A stretch of DNA of 64,000 nucleotides from Bacteroidota bacterium (GCA_026416125.1 JAOAFT010000002.1:124001-188000), one strand, 5' to 3'; shown: positions 53,959 through 63,478, numbered from the stretch's first letter. Translations and numbers: made by a program. The notes: generated by a model from the sequence alone, not told the origin.

Positions 53959-54798
53959 ATGGCTCGAGTTCTTTACCCGGAATCGCTTGAGATACCTGAA
54001 CTTCAACCATATCGAGTACGGAAGAATAACTACGAACTCTTACGCGATGGTATATTTATCGCAGAAGGAAAGCGAGTTGTTGTACGCTTGCTTCATTCTT
54101 CACTTCATACTCGATCAGTGCTTACAACGCAGGTAGTGTGGGAATGGCTTGAGCAAAACATCCCTCAAGGTGCTCACACCGACCTTCCTGTTTACATTGC
54201 ACAGCGTGAATTCCTTGCTCAGCTGGTTGGGTACGATGTTCAACAACCTATTCTTGCAATCGGAGAAGTACCACACGATACTCAGCCAGAAACGATCTTG
54301 GCACAGAAAAGTTCAAAGTGTCTCTTCCTTGCTACTGATCACCTTATGAATCCGGATAATCTTGGTGTTATCGTGCGAAACTGTGTTGCTTTTAGCGTCG
54401 ACATTCTCATAGCAGGCCCATCTTCAGCAAGTCCATATTATCGGAGAGCTGTTCGTAATTCTATGGGAAGCATTTTTCATCTACCAGTATGCCATACCAC
54501 TTCACTCACAAGAATCTTAGAGACCTTGAGAGATCGCTGGAGCTTTCAAATTGTTGCTGCTGATCCTAGTGGCCAAGAAGATCTCCACACATTTCGGTTT
54601 AGTGAAAACGTCTGCATCGTTGTAGGAAATGAAGCAAGCGGTATTAGCGATTGTGTGTTGAATGTATGCACTAATATTGTACGAATCCCACTCAGTCCAA
54701 CTATTGATTCCTTCAACGTTTCAAATGCAACTGCTATCTTCTTGTGGGAACTGTGGAAACAACGAACGCTCGCTCCCTACACCTGTGTTTCTCTCTGA
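53959..54798 (+). CDS. SpoU/TrmH family RNA methyltransferase
   Basis: SAM-dependent 2'-O-methyltransferase of the SPOUT knot fold, about 279 residues. The start ATG 53959 (MARVLYPESLEIPELQPYRV) comes four bases after purU; the ORF-track extension to 53905 lies inside purU. Motif 1 is LATDHLMNPDNLGVIVRNCVAFSVD, motif 2 IVVGNEASGISDCVLN, motif 3 VRIPLSPTIDSFNVSNATAIFLWEL. The N-terminal region (FIAEGKRVVVRLL) is the substrate-binding domain. rRNA or tRNA target cannot be told. It ends in a 22-base convergent overlap with the GT4 gene. Confidence 0.9.
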   Translation: MARVLYPESLEIPELQPYRVRKNNYELLRDGIFIAEGKRVVVRLLHSSLHTRSVLTTQVVWEWLEQNIPQGAHTDLPVYIAQREFLAQLVGYDVQQPILAIGEVPHDTQPETILAQKSSKCLFLATDHLMNPDNLGVIVRNCVAFSVDILIAGPSSASPYYRRAVRNSMGSIFHLPVCHTTSLTRILETLRDRWSFQIVAADPSGQEDLHTFRFSENVCIVVGNEASGISDCVLNVCTNIVRIPLSPTIDSFNVSNATAIFLWELWKQRTLAPYTCVSL

Positions 54799-55862
54799 AC
54801 TTCACGATAGACACTGCGTATACAATTGACAACCTCATTGATATCATACCGTTGCTCTATGAATGAACGAGCCCACAACGGATCATGGAGCTGTGGAGTT
54901 GTGAGAATTGAAAGCAATGATTGAACGCAGAGATCAGTTGCAAATGGTTCTCGAACATTGAGATCACCAAAGTTACTGTAATATGCAGCCTCTGCCGTTT
55001 CTCTCCGAATTAAGCCGATAACCGATGATTCACCCACAGCAACAACTGGTGTTCCACATGCTAATGCCTCCATTGCCACACGTCCAGCTCCAACAATAAC
55101 ATCGGCAGTATAATATACTGCCTCGATGTCAAACATGAATCCTCGGAGAATAACGTACGTTCCACCAAGCCGTTCGTTGATAGACGCAACTTCCCGCTCA
55201 ACCTTCTGCCTATCGTTCATCCCACCAACAATGTGGAACTCAACACTGGGATATTCCGCACACACGCGTGGTACCACATTCTTTAACAATGCAAGGAGCG
55301 CATCACCCTTAAACCCTGTAAAACGACCTACTATGGCAACCCGCTTCTTTCCATTGGTACATTCTCGTTGTGGACGGAACTTCCATCGTTGACAATCGAT
55401 GCCGTTTGGAACCATCACAAGTTGTTCTTTCTTATACTTCATATCATTCTGCAAGTGATCGTAAATGGCACCACATACTGCAATGAGTTTTTCACCGTAC
55501 ACAGAAAAATGACGACTGCTAAAATGGAGATGCTGACGCATATGAATACTGGAAACTAGTGGAATCCTTGTCACGCGTGTTGCAAAGAACCCCACCCAAG
55601 CAGCAGCACGGGAATGTGCATGAACAACATCGATTTCTCGCTCACGTATGAGCGTACTCAGGTACTGTATATTACGAATCCTCTGTGGATACGTTCGTTT
55701 ACCAATCGGATGCGTGAGAACAGCTGCTGCGGTCTTTGTATGGAACGTGTCCGAAACAATAGTAACAGTATCACCCCGGGCAATACACGCGTCTGCTAAC
55801 GTTGCCGTATACGTTTCTGCTCCATTTACCTCATACTGAGAGAGTATGTGGAGAATATTCAT
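54777..55862 (-). CDS. Family 4 glycosyltransferase
   Basis: A 361-residue GT-B enzyme, likely acting in LPS or exopolysaccharide assembly. The N-terminus MNILHILSQYEVNGAETYTATLADA is typical, with HAHSRAAAWVGFFA, VAIVGRFTGFKGDALL and the C-terminal VIVGAGRVAMEALACGTPVVAVGES (EALACG motif). The start ATG 55862 overlaps the ccmF stop (ATGA); the ORF-track start at 55895 lies within ccmF. Donor and acceptor unknown. Confidence 0.9.
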   Translation of the reverse strand: MNILHILSQYEVNGAETYTATLADACIARGDTVTIVSDTFHTKTAAAVLTHPIGKRTYPQRIRNIQYLSTLIREREIDVVHAHSRAAAWVGFFATRVTRIPLVSSIHMRQHLHFSSRHFSVYGEKLIAVCGAIYDHLQNDMKYKKEQLVMVPNGIDCQRWKFRPQRECTNGKKRVAIVGRFTGFKGDALLALLKNVVPRVCAEYPSVEFHIVGGMNDRQKVEREVASINERLGGTYVILRGFMFDIEAVYYTADVIVGAGRVAMEALACGTPVVAVGESSVIGLIRRETAEAAYYSNFGDLNVREPFATDLCVQSLLSILTTPQLHDPLWARSFIEQRYDINEVVNCIRSVYREVQRETQV

Positions 55863-58108
55863 TGGATTGTTAAAGCTCCTCGAGTATGTTTCCACTCACG
55901 GCATCTCCGTTTCCATGCGAGTGCAATACCAATAAGTACACACAATGCAGATGCCCACATCATACTCATCCATGGTTTACAACTTACCTCAACAAGGAGA
56001 GCTCGTGTCCATTCTCCGTTAACAGGCCGTCGCAATATCCCAAGCTGAACACGTGGTACTTCGATTCCCATTGGAAAACTGAGAGCAAGAAGTACAATAC
56101 CATAACTACTATCATGTAGAAATGTTGGACGAGCTTCCTTTAGATCCCCTCCATCAAAAACTGAGTATACACAAAGAGTATCAACACTTGTCCGTGACCG
56201 TACTTCGATGAGAGCACCTAAGGGTAATGTGCCTCCCATGTTGGTAAGTGTATTTCCTTGAAGTTGAAAACCCACGAATCGAAACTTTGTATTGCCGAAA
56301 TGCCATGATTCATTCTTCTTCATTGTTAGGATTGTATCGTAGTGCCGCGAATGTCTTGGAGAGTAAAGTTTCAAAGGTTCAATGTATATATCCTCATTCC
56401 AACGAATCCAATAATCTGGTGTTTTATATATTATTCTACCATCATTACTCATCACCATCGATGGTTCAAGAATAGACTTTGATGATCCATCACGCACCTC
56501 AATCCCACAGAGTATAATATCGTTCGAAGTAGACCGAGGACCAAGAAATGTAAATTCTTTCCCATAGAGTTTCTGTGGTATATTTTCTTTCAATATAACA
56601 GTTTGTTTCTCGCTGTATTGTGATGAAGTAACAATCGCCAAAATAAAGAGAACAACGCCACTGTGTGAGAGAAGTCCTCCAAGTGCTATTGGATTTGATC
56701 GAGCAATCCTGATACTTTGAAGCACTCCAACACTCAGTGCAAAGGATGATGTAAAACCAAGCAAAAGTACAACACTACTCCTAACTCCAAGAAGCAGTAT
56801 TCCCCCAAGAGCACAGGATGCGATCCCACAGTGCACAGCAAGTTTTCGAAAAAACATCCTCCGTGAATTTGTATGCCATTGGAGTATAAGACTTATGCCA
56901 ATGGTAACTACTAGACACACTGCAAGTGGCAGCAGTGACGTATTGTAGTACTCCACCGTCACAACTCTTTGAGTAAAGAGAGGAAGAAATGTTCCAATGA
57001 TGACAAGCATTCCAATGCACCCTAGAATGAGGATTCCCAATACAACCATTGATTCACGAGAGAGAGGTGAACTTTCTACCATAGTACGTTGAAAATGTTT
57101 CCATCGACAAATAATAAGAAAAGCACCACCAACAAATATCACTACCATCCAAACGATAAGCATCCAGTATAAACTACGACTCGGATTGAGAAATGAGTGT
57201 ACCGAGGAATCGGCTAGTATGCCACTGCGTGTTAGGAACGTACTAACTACAACAAAAAAATATGAGAGCCATGAAAAAATGTACACCGAACGATGGAGAT
57301 AGTTTGTGTGCATGTGAACAATCACTGCATGAAGTGCCATGAGGAGGGAAAGCCACGGGAATAATGATGCATTCTCCACAGGATCCCAGCACCACCATCC
57401 TCCCCATCCAAGGACGCCATAAGCCCAATACCCACCAACAATTATTCCGATTCCTAAAAACAATAGTGCACCCAAAACCCATGGCAATATACTCCTAACG
57501 TTTCCAGTCCCTTGCAAACGCATAAGGAATGCACTCGTGTACGCAAAGGGAACCATACACAGTGCATACCCTAAAAACAACAATGGAGGGTGCAGCACCA
57601 TCCAAAAATTTTTAAGGAGAGGGTTAAGGCCTCGACCATCAAGTGGTACTACATTTGGTCTATGATCTTGGAATACTTCCCAGGTGTAGGTGAACGGAGA
57701 TTGAAGAGCAAGAGTAGTTGTAAGAAAGAAGATCGTAGCTGTGTACACAAGCAATACTTCTCGCTCTACATTGAGAGACGTTGCATGATTTAAAACAACG
57801 ATACCTATCCACGCAGTAAAAAACAGCCAGAGCAATAAGCTACCCTCTGGTCCTGCCCACAACGAAGCAATAAGCAGCGGTATTGAAAGTGAGCGAGAAC
57901 TATACTGGTACACATATGCATATTGAAATTGATGAGTGAGAATGTTCAAGAGTACTACAACGGTTACTGCAGTAACACCTGAGACAGAAAATAAGAACGC
58001 AATTCGTGCAAACGGAACAGTAGATGATCTCCGAAACGAGACACCGTAGAGTATAAGAGATGTACCCGATGCGATAACTGTTAACGTGAGAAGTATTGAA
58101 CCAAGCAT
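55859..58108 (-). CDS. ccmF: Cytochrome c-type biogenesis protein CcmF
   Basis: Inner-membrane heme lyase subunit of system I cytochrome c maturation. The 749-residue protein has about 14-15 transmembrane helices and a large periplasmic loop. The tryptophan-rich heme-binding motif is GWGGWWCWDPVENASLFPWL. Further family blocks: LIASLWAGPEGSLLLWLFF, WMVLHPPLLFLGYALCMVPFA, LTRSGILADSSVHSF. It is longer than the roughly 650 residues of E. coli CcmF, with the extra length in the C-terminal part. No other ccm gene is in the window. Confidence 0.95.
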   Translation of the reverse strand: MLGSILLTLTVIASGTSLILYGVSFRRSSTVPFARIAFLFSVSGVTAVTVVVLLNILTHQFQYAYVYQYSSRSLSIPLLIASLWAGPEGSLLLWLFFTAWIGIVVLNHATSLNVEREVLLVYTATIFFLTTTLALQSPFTYTWEVFQDHRPNVVPLDGRGLNPLLKNFWMVLHPPLLFLGYALCMVPFAYTSAFLMRLQGTGNVRSILPWVLGALLFLGIGIIVGGYWAYGVLGWGGWWCWDPVENASLFPWLSLLMALHAVIVHMHTNYLHRSVYIFSWLSYFFVVVSTFLTRSGILADSSVHSFLNPSRSLYWMLIVWMVVIFVGGAFLIICRWKHFQRTMVESSPLSRESMVVLGILILGCIGMLVIIGTFLPLFTQRVVTVEYYNTSLLPLAVCLVVTIGISLILQWHTNSRRMFFRKLAVHCGIASCALGGILLLGVRSSVVLLLGFTSSFALSVGVLQSIRIARSNPIALGGLLSHSGVVLFILAIVTSSQYSEKQTVILKENIPQKLYGKEFTFLGPRSTSNDIILCGIEVRDGSSKSILEPSMVMSNDGRIIYKTPDYWIRWNEDIYIEPLKLYSPRHSRHYDTILTMKKNESWHFGNTKFRFVGFQLQGNTLTNMGGTLPLGALIEVRSRTSVDTLCVYSVFDGGDLKEARPTFLHDSSYGIVLLALSFPMGIEVPRVQLGILRRPVNGEWTRALLVEVSCKPWMSMMWASALCVLIGIALAWKRRCREWKHTRGALTIQ

Positions 58109-58172
58109 AGAGTTTTAAGAAACAGAGTTAGGAATTACCAGTGTGTTGTTCTCAAGAACACTTTGAAAAATT

Positions 58173-59480
58173 TTACCAGTCTGTTTTTTTTATAAAGAGA
58201 GATGAAAAGTACTGTTCTAACTCACTTCTGAACTTTGGATGAGCAATTGAAATGAGTGCCTCAGCTCGTTGATGAATATTCTTTCCATGGAGAGAGGCAA
58301 CACCATACTCTGTTACCACATAGTGAACATCGGCACGCGTTGTTACAACTCCGGCACCCTGACGGAGTTGAGGAACAATTTTTGAATATTTCCCATCTTT
58401 TGTTGTTGATGGAAGAGCAATAATAGGTTTTCCACCTTTCGAGTAAGCACTTCCTCGAATGAAGTCAACCTGTCCACCGAATCCACTGTAAATTTTGGTA
58501 CCTATAGAATCAGCGCAAACCTGGCCAGTAATATCAACTTCAATCGCTGAGTTAACAGCAACCATTCTCTCATTCTGTGCAATGATAAATGGATTATTAG
58601 TGTAATCACAGGGATGAATTTCAAACAATGGGTTGTTGTTCACATACTCGTAGAGCTGCCTGGAGCCAAGTATGAACGTCGCAACTGCTTTGTTTGGATG
58701 AATGGTTTTTCTGAGGTTAGTGATAATTCCCTTCTCAACAGCTTTCATTACACCATCAGACACCATTTCTGAGTGAATACCCAAATGTTGCTTGCCTTCG
58801 AGGCGAGCAAGAACCGCATCCGGAATCCCACCGATACCCATCTGTAATGTTGCTCCATCCTCAATCATCGGTGCAATGTAATCTGCAATTTTTTCTTCAA
58901 TGTCCGTTGATGTCTTAGGTCTATATTCCAAGAGTGGCTCAGAACACTCTACAATTTTATGAACACGAGAGACATGAACGAAGACATCGCCGAGTGTCCG
59001 AGGCATTTGCTCATTTACCTGGGCAACAACAATCTTTGCAGATTCAACAGCTGCTTTCGAAGCTGCGCATTCAACCCCTAGGCTCATGAACCCATGAGCA
59101 TCGGGAGGTGAAACGTGAATAATTGCAACATCTAACGGAATGTAGCCATGCCGAAAGAGATTTGGAACTTCAGAGAGATGAACAGGTACATAATCTGAAA
59201 CACCCTGTGCAATTGACTCTCGATCACCTGGTCCGACAAAGAGTGAATTGTGATGAAAATGACTTTCCATCCCAGGTTTTGAGAGTGGATCATCACCCAT
59301 AAGAAGGAGATGATTCACTTCCACATTCGAGAGTTCATTTGCACGTGCAGCCAGTGCCCTTGTGAGCAGAAGAGGTGTTGCAGCATTTCCACTGATGAAA
59401 ATTCTATCACCAGATTTAATGCATTGCACCGCTTCTTCGGCAGAAACAATCTTTGATCGATATTGATCAACCCACGTCAT
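58173..59480 (-). CDS. Acetyl-CoA hydrolase/transferase family (4-hydroxybutyrate CoA-transferase-like)
   Basis: CoA transferase of the Cat1/AbfT group, about 435 residues. The ORF track starts at 59828, within the next gene; the family start MTWVDQYRSKIVSAEEAV at 59480 has GAGGGAACGT upstream. GIGGIPDAVLARL, HSEMVSDGVMKAVEKGII (catalytic Glu), ITGQVCADSIGTKIYSGFGGQVDF and the C-terminal EYGVASLHGKNIHQRAEALISIAHP are present. With the neighbouring alanine dehydrogenase and 2-oxoacid oxidoreductase it probably moves CoA between organic acids in amino-acid catabolism. The exact substrates are not known. Confidence 0.92.
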   Translation of the reverse strand: MTWVDQYRSKIVSAEEAVQCIKSGDRIFISGNAATPLLLTRALAARANELSNVEVNHLLLMGDDPLSKPGMESHFHHNSLFVGPGDRESIAQGVSDYVPVHLSEVPNLFRHGYIPLDVAIIHVSPPDAHGFMSLGVECAASKAAVESAKIVVAQVNEQMPRTLGDVFVHVSRVHKIVECSEPLLEYRPKTSTDIEEKIADYIAPMIEDGATLQMGIGGIPDAVLARLEGKQHLGIHSEMVSDGVMKAVEKGIITNLRKTIHPNKAVATFILGSRQLYEYVNNNPLFEIHPCDYTNNPFIIAQNERMVAVNSAIEVDITGQVCADSIGTKIYSGFGGQVDFIRGSAYSKGGKPIIALPSTTKDGKYSKIVPQLRQGAGVVTTRADVHYVVTEYGVASLHGKNIHQRAEALISIAHPKFRSELEQYFSSLFIKKTDW

Positions 59481-59505
59481 ACGTTCCCTCTTTTCCCCAC
59501 AAGAA

Positions 59506-60621
59506 CTATACGATGCTTGCGATTTCAGTATACTCAATATTGAAAGCACGTGCTGCAGCTTTGTTTGTGCAGTATCCCTTGTACGTACATACACCGTTGG
59601 CAAGTCCTTTATCCTGCTTGAGCACCTTCTCAATACCCAGTTCTGTAGCTTCACTGAGGTATGGAAGAAGAACATTTGTCCACCCAACCGTTGATGTCCG
59701 CGGAACTGCGGCTGGCATGTTTGGTACACAGTAATGAACAACGTGATGAACAACAAACGTCGGATCAAGGAGCGTTGTTGGGCGACTCGTTTCCACACAT
59801 CCTCCATGGTCGATTGAGACATCAACAATCACAGATCCTGGTTGCATCTTTCTTACCATTTCTTCTGTTACAAGGTGTGGGGTTTTTTCTCCTTTCAGTA
59901 ATACTGCTCCAATAAGAACATCTGCTTTTTCTACAGCAAGTTCAATGTAGTAAGGATTTGCAATAGCTGTTGATATACGCCACTGGAGAAGATTCTCAAG
60001 TTCACGCAATTTGGTAATGTTTCTATCAATCACAGTGACGTTTGCGCCTAGCCCTAATGCAACACGAGCTGCTGTTCTCCCAACTGTTCCTGCACCAAGG
60101 ATGACAACATTTGCAGCGGGTACACCGGGGATACTTCCTAAAAGAATTCCGCGACCGCCTTGTTTTGTTTGCAGGTAGTGTGCTGCAACTTGGATTGAAA
60201 GTTGGCCTGCTATTTCACCCATCATCTGGACAATCGGGAGTTCACCTCGATCGTTCTCTATAAGCTCATGAGCTATAGCTGTTACTTTCTTTGAGAGTAA
60301 CGTCTCAATGACTGTACGTTTTGCAATAGGTAAGTGAAGTGCGGAAAAAAGTGTTTGATTATCGTGAAGAAGGTTCAATTCCTCGAGTGTAGGTGGTGAT
60401 ATTTTCAATATGACATCAGAACGATTGACAAGCTCTTCAGCGCTGTAAACAATTATGGCTCCTGCTTCCTGGTACTCGTGGTCGCTAAAAAAGCTTTGAG
60501 CTCCAGCATTACGTTCAACATACACGGTCGCACCTAGTTTTACAAGCGCTCGTACACCTCCTGGTGTTAACGAAACTCTCCGTTCGGAAGGGAACCGATC
60601 TTTTAAAACTCCGATGTTCAT
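59506..60621 (-). CDS. ald: Alanine dehydrogenase
   Basis: NAD-dependent interconversion of L-alanine and pyruvate plus ammonia. The 371 residues include MNIGVLKDRFPSERRVSLTPGG, LHLPIAKRTVIETLLSKKVTAIAHELI, the MMGEIAGQLSIQVAAHYL block, the Rossmann motif VVILGAGTVGRTAARVALGLGA, and DVSIDHGGCVETSRPTT. GGAGG lies nine bases before ATG 60621. The gap to the CoA-transferase start is 25 bases. Confidence 0.95.
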   Translation of the reverse strand: MNIGVLKDRFPSERRVSLTPGGVRALVKLGATVYVERNAGAQSFFSDHEYQEAGAIIVYSAEELVNRSDVILKISPPTLEELNLLHDNQTLFSALHLPIAKRTVIETLLSKKVTAIAHELIENDRGELPIVQMMGEIAGQLSIQVAAHYLQTKQGGRGILLGSIPGVPAANVVILGAGTVGRTAARVALGLGANVTVIDRNITKLRELENLLQWRISTAIANPYYIELAVEKADVLIGAVLLKGEKTPHLVTEEMVRKMQPGSVIVDVSIDHGGCVETSRPTTLLDPTFVVHHVVHYCVPNMPAAVPRTSTVGWTNVLLPYLSEATELGIEKVLKQDKGLANGVCTYKGYCTNKAAARAFNIEYTEIASIV

Positions 60622-60708
60622 CCTAATCATCCTCCACTCTTCATGTTACGTACTATCCCTCCAACCAATAACATGATCGATAGATACAACCCTACCCAAC
60701 GTTTCTGT

Positions 60709-61269
60709 TTACTTCACAAGGCTCCATGCTCTTGCAATCTCTTTTCCACGAACTAATGCTCGTTCGTTGCTGTCGATGAGATGTTGCCGATGGGATGGTA
60801 AAACACTCCGAAGCGCAACCAGAATATGTTCTGATTTTACAATTGGAAGCTTCTCTAAAAAGGCACCAAGTAGAACCATATTCGCAACTTGTTTACTCAT
60901 GAGTTTTTCTGCCTCTACAATGCCAGGGATGCAGAGCACCTCAAGATCATTCCTCAGTGGTGGTCGTATAATCGTTGACTGTTCGTATACCAGAAGTCCT
61001 TGAGGACGAATTGCTCTTTCAAATTTATCGAGTGCTGGTTGACTCAATAAAATGGCAGCATCAAACGTTGATACTAGTGGAGAGCTAATGTGCTGATCGG
61101 AAATTATTACGATACAATTAGCTGTCCCACCACGCATCTCAGGACCATACGATGGCATCCAACTAACTTCTTTCCCTTCGCTGACTGCAGCGTACGCAAG
61201 AATTTGTCCAAGCAAGAGTACTCCTTGACCACCAAAGCCAGCGATAATCAATTCATACGTTGATTTCAT
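60709..61269 (-). CDS. 2-oxoacid:ferredoxin oxidoreductase, gamma subunit
   Basis: Gamma (catalytic-domain III-like) subunit, 186 residues, of the four-gene complex encoded at 60.7-63.4 kb. Motifs: IIAGFGGQGVLLLGQILAYAAVSEGKEVSWMPSYGPEMRGGTANC, typical of KorC/VorC, and ILLSQPALDKFE. AAGGAAG precedes the ATG. It lies 12 bases after the beta subunit gene. See the alpha subunit for the proposed substrate. Confidence 0.93.
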   Translation of the reverse strand: MKSTYELIIAGFGGQGVLLLGQILAYAAVSEGKEVSWMPSYGPEMRGGTANCIVIISDQHISSPLVSTFDAAILLSQPALDKFERAIRPQGLLVYEQSTIIRPPLRNDLEVLCIPGIVEAEKLMSKQVANMVLLGAFLEKLPIVKSEHILVALRSVLPSHRQHLIDSNERALVRGKEIARAWSLVK

Positions 61270-61281
61270 CCAACTTCCTTT

Positions 61282-62037
61282 TCATTCCTTCGGTACCTTC
61301 AAATCACCAAGAGGATAGTATGGAATCATGTGCTCCATGAGCCACTTATTTGCCTCCACTGGCGTCATTTTCCACCCTGATGGGCAATTCGATACAACTT
61401 CAACAAAGCAGGTACCTTTATTCCTTCGTTGGTACAGAAACGATTGTGTGAGTGCCTTCTTCAACTTTCGTACAACCTGTGCATTGTACACTGCTTGCCG
61501 TGTAACATAGTATGCTCCGGGCAGTTGAGCAACGAGTTCTGTGATTTTCAACGGAAACCCCATCGTACGAACATCACGTCCGAATGGTGTTGTAGACGTC
61601 TTCATACCCTCGAGTGTTGTTGGTGCCATTTGTCCGCCGGTCATCCCATAAATTCCATTGTTGATAAAAACCATCAAAATATTTTCACCCCTATTCACAG
61701 TATGAATTGTTTCACCAGTACCAATAGCAGCCAAGTCACCATCACCTTGGTATGAGAAAACATACTTACCTGGAAGTACTCGCTTTATTCCGGTCGCCAC
61801 AGCACTTGCTCGTCCGTGAGCTGCCTCTTGCATATCAATATTCATGTAGTCATACGCAAACACAGAACACCCTACTGGCGCTACACCAATTGTTTCGGAT
61901 TGAATACCAAGTTCTTCAACTACTTCCATGAGTATTTTATGTACAACACCGTGTCCACATCCAGGACAGTAGTGCATTGGTGTTTCTGTGAGTGTGGTTG
62001 GTCGTTGGTACACAACCTCCATGTGAATGTCACGCAT
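61282..62037 (-). CDS. 2-oxoacid:ferredoxin oxidoreductase, beta subunit (TPP-binding)
   Basis: About 251 residues, thiamine-diphosphate subunit. Start ATG 62037 with AGGGAG seven bases upstream (ORF-track 62058 lies inside the alpha gene). MHYCPGCGHGVVHKIL and PVGCSVFAYDY provide cluster-ligand cysteines; the TPP motif is SYQGDGDLAAIGTGETIHTVNRGENILMVFINNGIYGMTGGQ (GDG...NN). It overlaps or abuts the alpha subunit end. Function: decarboxylation of the 2-oxoacid to the TPP adduct, electrons passing to the iron-sulfur clusters. Confidence 0.95.
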   Translation of the reverse strand: MRDIHMEVVYQRPTTLTETPMHYCPGCGHGVVHKILMEVVEELGIQSETIGVAPVGCSVFAYDYMNIDMQEAAHGRASAVATGIKRVLPGKYVFSYQGDGDLAAIGTGETIHTVNRGENILMVFINNGIYGMTGGQMAPTTLEGMKTSTTPFGRDVRTMGFPLKITELVAQLPGAYYVTRQAVYNAQVVRKLKKALTQSFLYQRRNKGTCFVEVVSNCPSGWKMTPVEANKWLMEHMIPYYPLGDLKVPKE

Positions 62038-62051
62038 TATGTACTCCCTTT

Positions 62052-63122
62052 TCAACAAAGTGATTCAAGTTTTTCCAAAATTTCTTCTACGGTAGGAATA
62101 ATCCCACCAAGTCTTCCATAGAAATGAACAGGTCTCTTCCCATTAACACTCAGTCGCACGTCTTCTACCATCTGGCCGGCATTCATTTCAACTGTTAAAA
62201 ACACCCTTGCTGTTTCTGCAAGCTGTTGGAGGATAGTTGTTGGAAATGGATACAACGTAATAGGACGAACCATTCCCACTTTAATTCCTTTCTCACGAGC
62301 AAGTTCGAGTACTTTTTGACATATTCGAGCCATCAACCCGAATGCTACAAGCATAATCTCTGCATCCTCTGTTTGGATACATTCGTATCGTACATCCGAT
62401 TCCCGCATTTGTGCATACTTTGCTTGGAGTACGAGATTAACTTCTTCCATTTTCTCAGGTTGAATGAACAGTGAGGTAATGATGTTACGTTCCCGTGTTG
62501 GTGGTTTTCCAGTTGTTGCCCATGGTGCCGGCGCTGGAGGAAGAACACCCTTTGGTGGAAGCACGACCCGCTCCATCATCTGACCAAGTGCACCATCAGT
62601 TAAGATCATAACAGGATTTCTATATTTCTCAGCAAGTTTGAAACCTTCAATAACAAAATCCACCATTTCTTGTACCGTTGAGGGAGCGAGGACAAGGAGG
62701 TGGTAATCCCCATGTCCTCCACCCTTTACAGCTTGAAAGTAATCAGCTTGCGATGGTTGGATAGTACCCAATCCTGGGCCACCACGTTGAACATTCACAA
62801 TTAAAGCAGGAAGTTGTGCAGATGCCATGTACGACAAGCCTTCTTGCATTAAACTAATCCCTGGACTTGAGGATGAAATCATCACTCGTGCCCCCGCACC
62901 AGCAGCACCGTAGACCATGTTGATTGCTGCCACTTCACTCTCAGCTTGGAGCACCACAACACCTGGATATTCATGGGCATGGAGTGTTAAGTATTCCAAT
63001 ATCTCTGATTGAGGTGTAATAGGGTACCCAAAGTAGGCTTGCATCCCTGCACGGAATGCTGCCTCAGCAAGTGCTTCATTCCCTTTCATCAGTCGAACAT
63101 CATCCATGCCGTTGGTTTTCAT
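62052..63122 (-). CDS. vorB: 2-oxoacid:ferredoxin oxidoreductase, alpha subunit (VorB-like)
   Basis: Alpha subunit of 356 residues. It begins VRLMKGNEALAEAAFRAGMQAYFGYPITPQSEILEYL and continues QAESEVAAINMVYGAAGAGARVMISSSSPGISLMQEGLSYMA, with GGPGLGTIQPSQADYFQAVKGGGHGDYHLLVLAP and ILTDGALGQMME. This pattern is that of VorB, the 2-oxoisovalerate (branched-chain) class, more than pyruvate PorA or 2-oxoglutarate KorA. The complex would make isobutyryl-CoA-type acyl-CoA and reduced ferredoxin from valine, leucine or isoleucine oxoacids. The ATG overlaps the ferredoxin stop by four bases. Substrate assignment is inference from sequence similarity I remember. Confidence 0.9.
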   Translation of the reverse strand: MKTNGMDDVRLMKGNEALAEAAFRAGMQAYFGYPITPQSEILEYLTLHAHEYPGVVVLQAESEVAAINMVYGAAGAGARVMISSSSPGISLMQEGLSYMASAQLPALIVNVQRGGPGLGTIQPSQADYFQAVKGGGHGDYHLLVLAPSTVQEMVDFVIEGFKLAEKYRNPVMILTDGALGQMMERVVLPPKGVLPPAPAPWATTGKPPTRERNIITSLFIQPEKMEEVNLVLQAKYAQMRESDVRYECIQTEDAEIMLVAFGLMARICQKVLELAREKGIKVGMVRPITLYPFPTTILQQLAETARVFLTVEMNAGQMVEDVRLSVNGKRPVHFYGRLGGIIPTVEEILEKLESLC

Positions 63123-63361
63123 ATCTTCTCTTCAGCCTTCTGCTTGACCTGCCGATACACTGTAATCACAGCGTCGGGACACACAAGTGCACAATTCAAG
63201 CATCCAGTACAAGTATCAGCAATCAGTTGCGCGTATCGATACCCTTGGGTGTTTAAGGATTCGCTCAAACCTAAACACTGCTGGGGGCATGCTACAATGC
63301 AGAGTTCACATCCTTTACAAAGATTGATAGTAATTTCTACTGAACCTTTAACCGTTGCCAT
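63119..63361 (-). CDS. 2-oxoacid:ferredoxin oxidoreductase, delta subunit (2[4Fe-4S] ferredoxin)
   Basis: An 80-residue ferredoxin-like subunit with two 4Fe-4S motifs, CKGCELCIVACPQQCLG and CTGCLNCALVCPDAVI. It carries electrons from the TPP site to free ferredoxin. First gene of the operon delta-alpha-beta-gamma, with AAGGTG before the ATG. It is too small to hold extra domains. Confidence 0.93.
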   Translation of the reverse strand: MATVKGSVEITINLCKGCELCIVACPQQCLGLSESLNTQGYRYAQLIADTCTGCLNCALVCPDAVITVYRQVKQKAEEKI

Positions 63362-63461
63362 TGTTCACACCTTTTTGTCGTTGACATAAAAATAGCATCC
63401 TCAATGCTCGTAAAAAAGGTAGTGAGATTTCTTTTAAAAAAGCGAGTGAAAAATTTTCCCC

Positions 63462-63478
63462 TATACTTACAAAGTATA
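63462..63478. promoter_or_regulatory. Inverted repeat upstream of the oxoacid oxidoreductase operon
   Basis: On the minus strand TATACTT-TGT-AAGTATA: perfect seven-base arms, three-base centre, about 100 bases before the delta subunit ATG. The left arm contains a -10-like TATACT, so a bound protein could block the promoter. No matching -35 was found. The rest of 63362-63554 holds nothing recognisable. Confidence 0.3.

Noticed and set aside
59481-59828. N-terminal extension of the CoA transferase ORF
   Set aside because: Lies inside the alanine dehydrogenase 3' end in another frame; family start at 59480 has GAGGGAACGT upstream.
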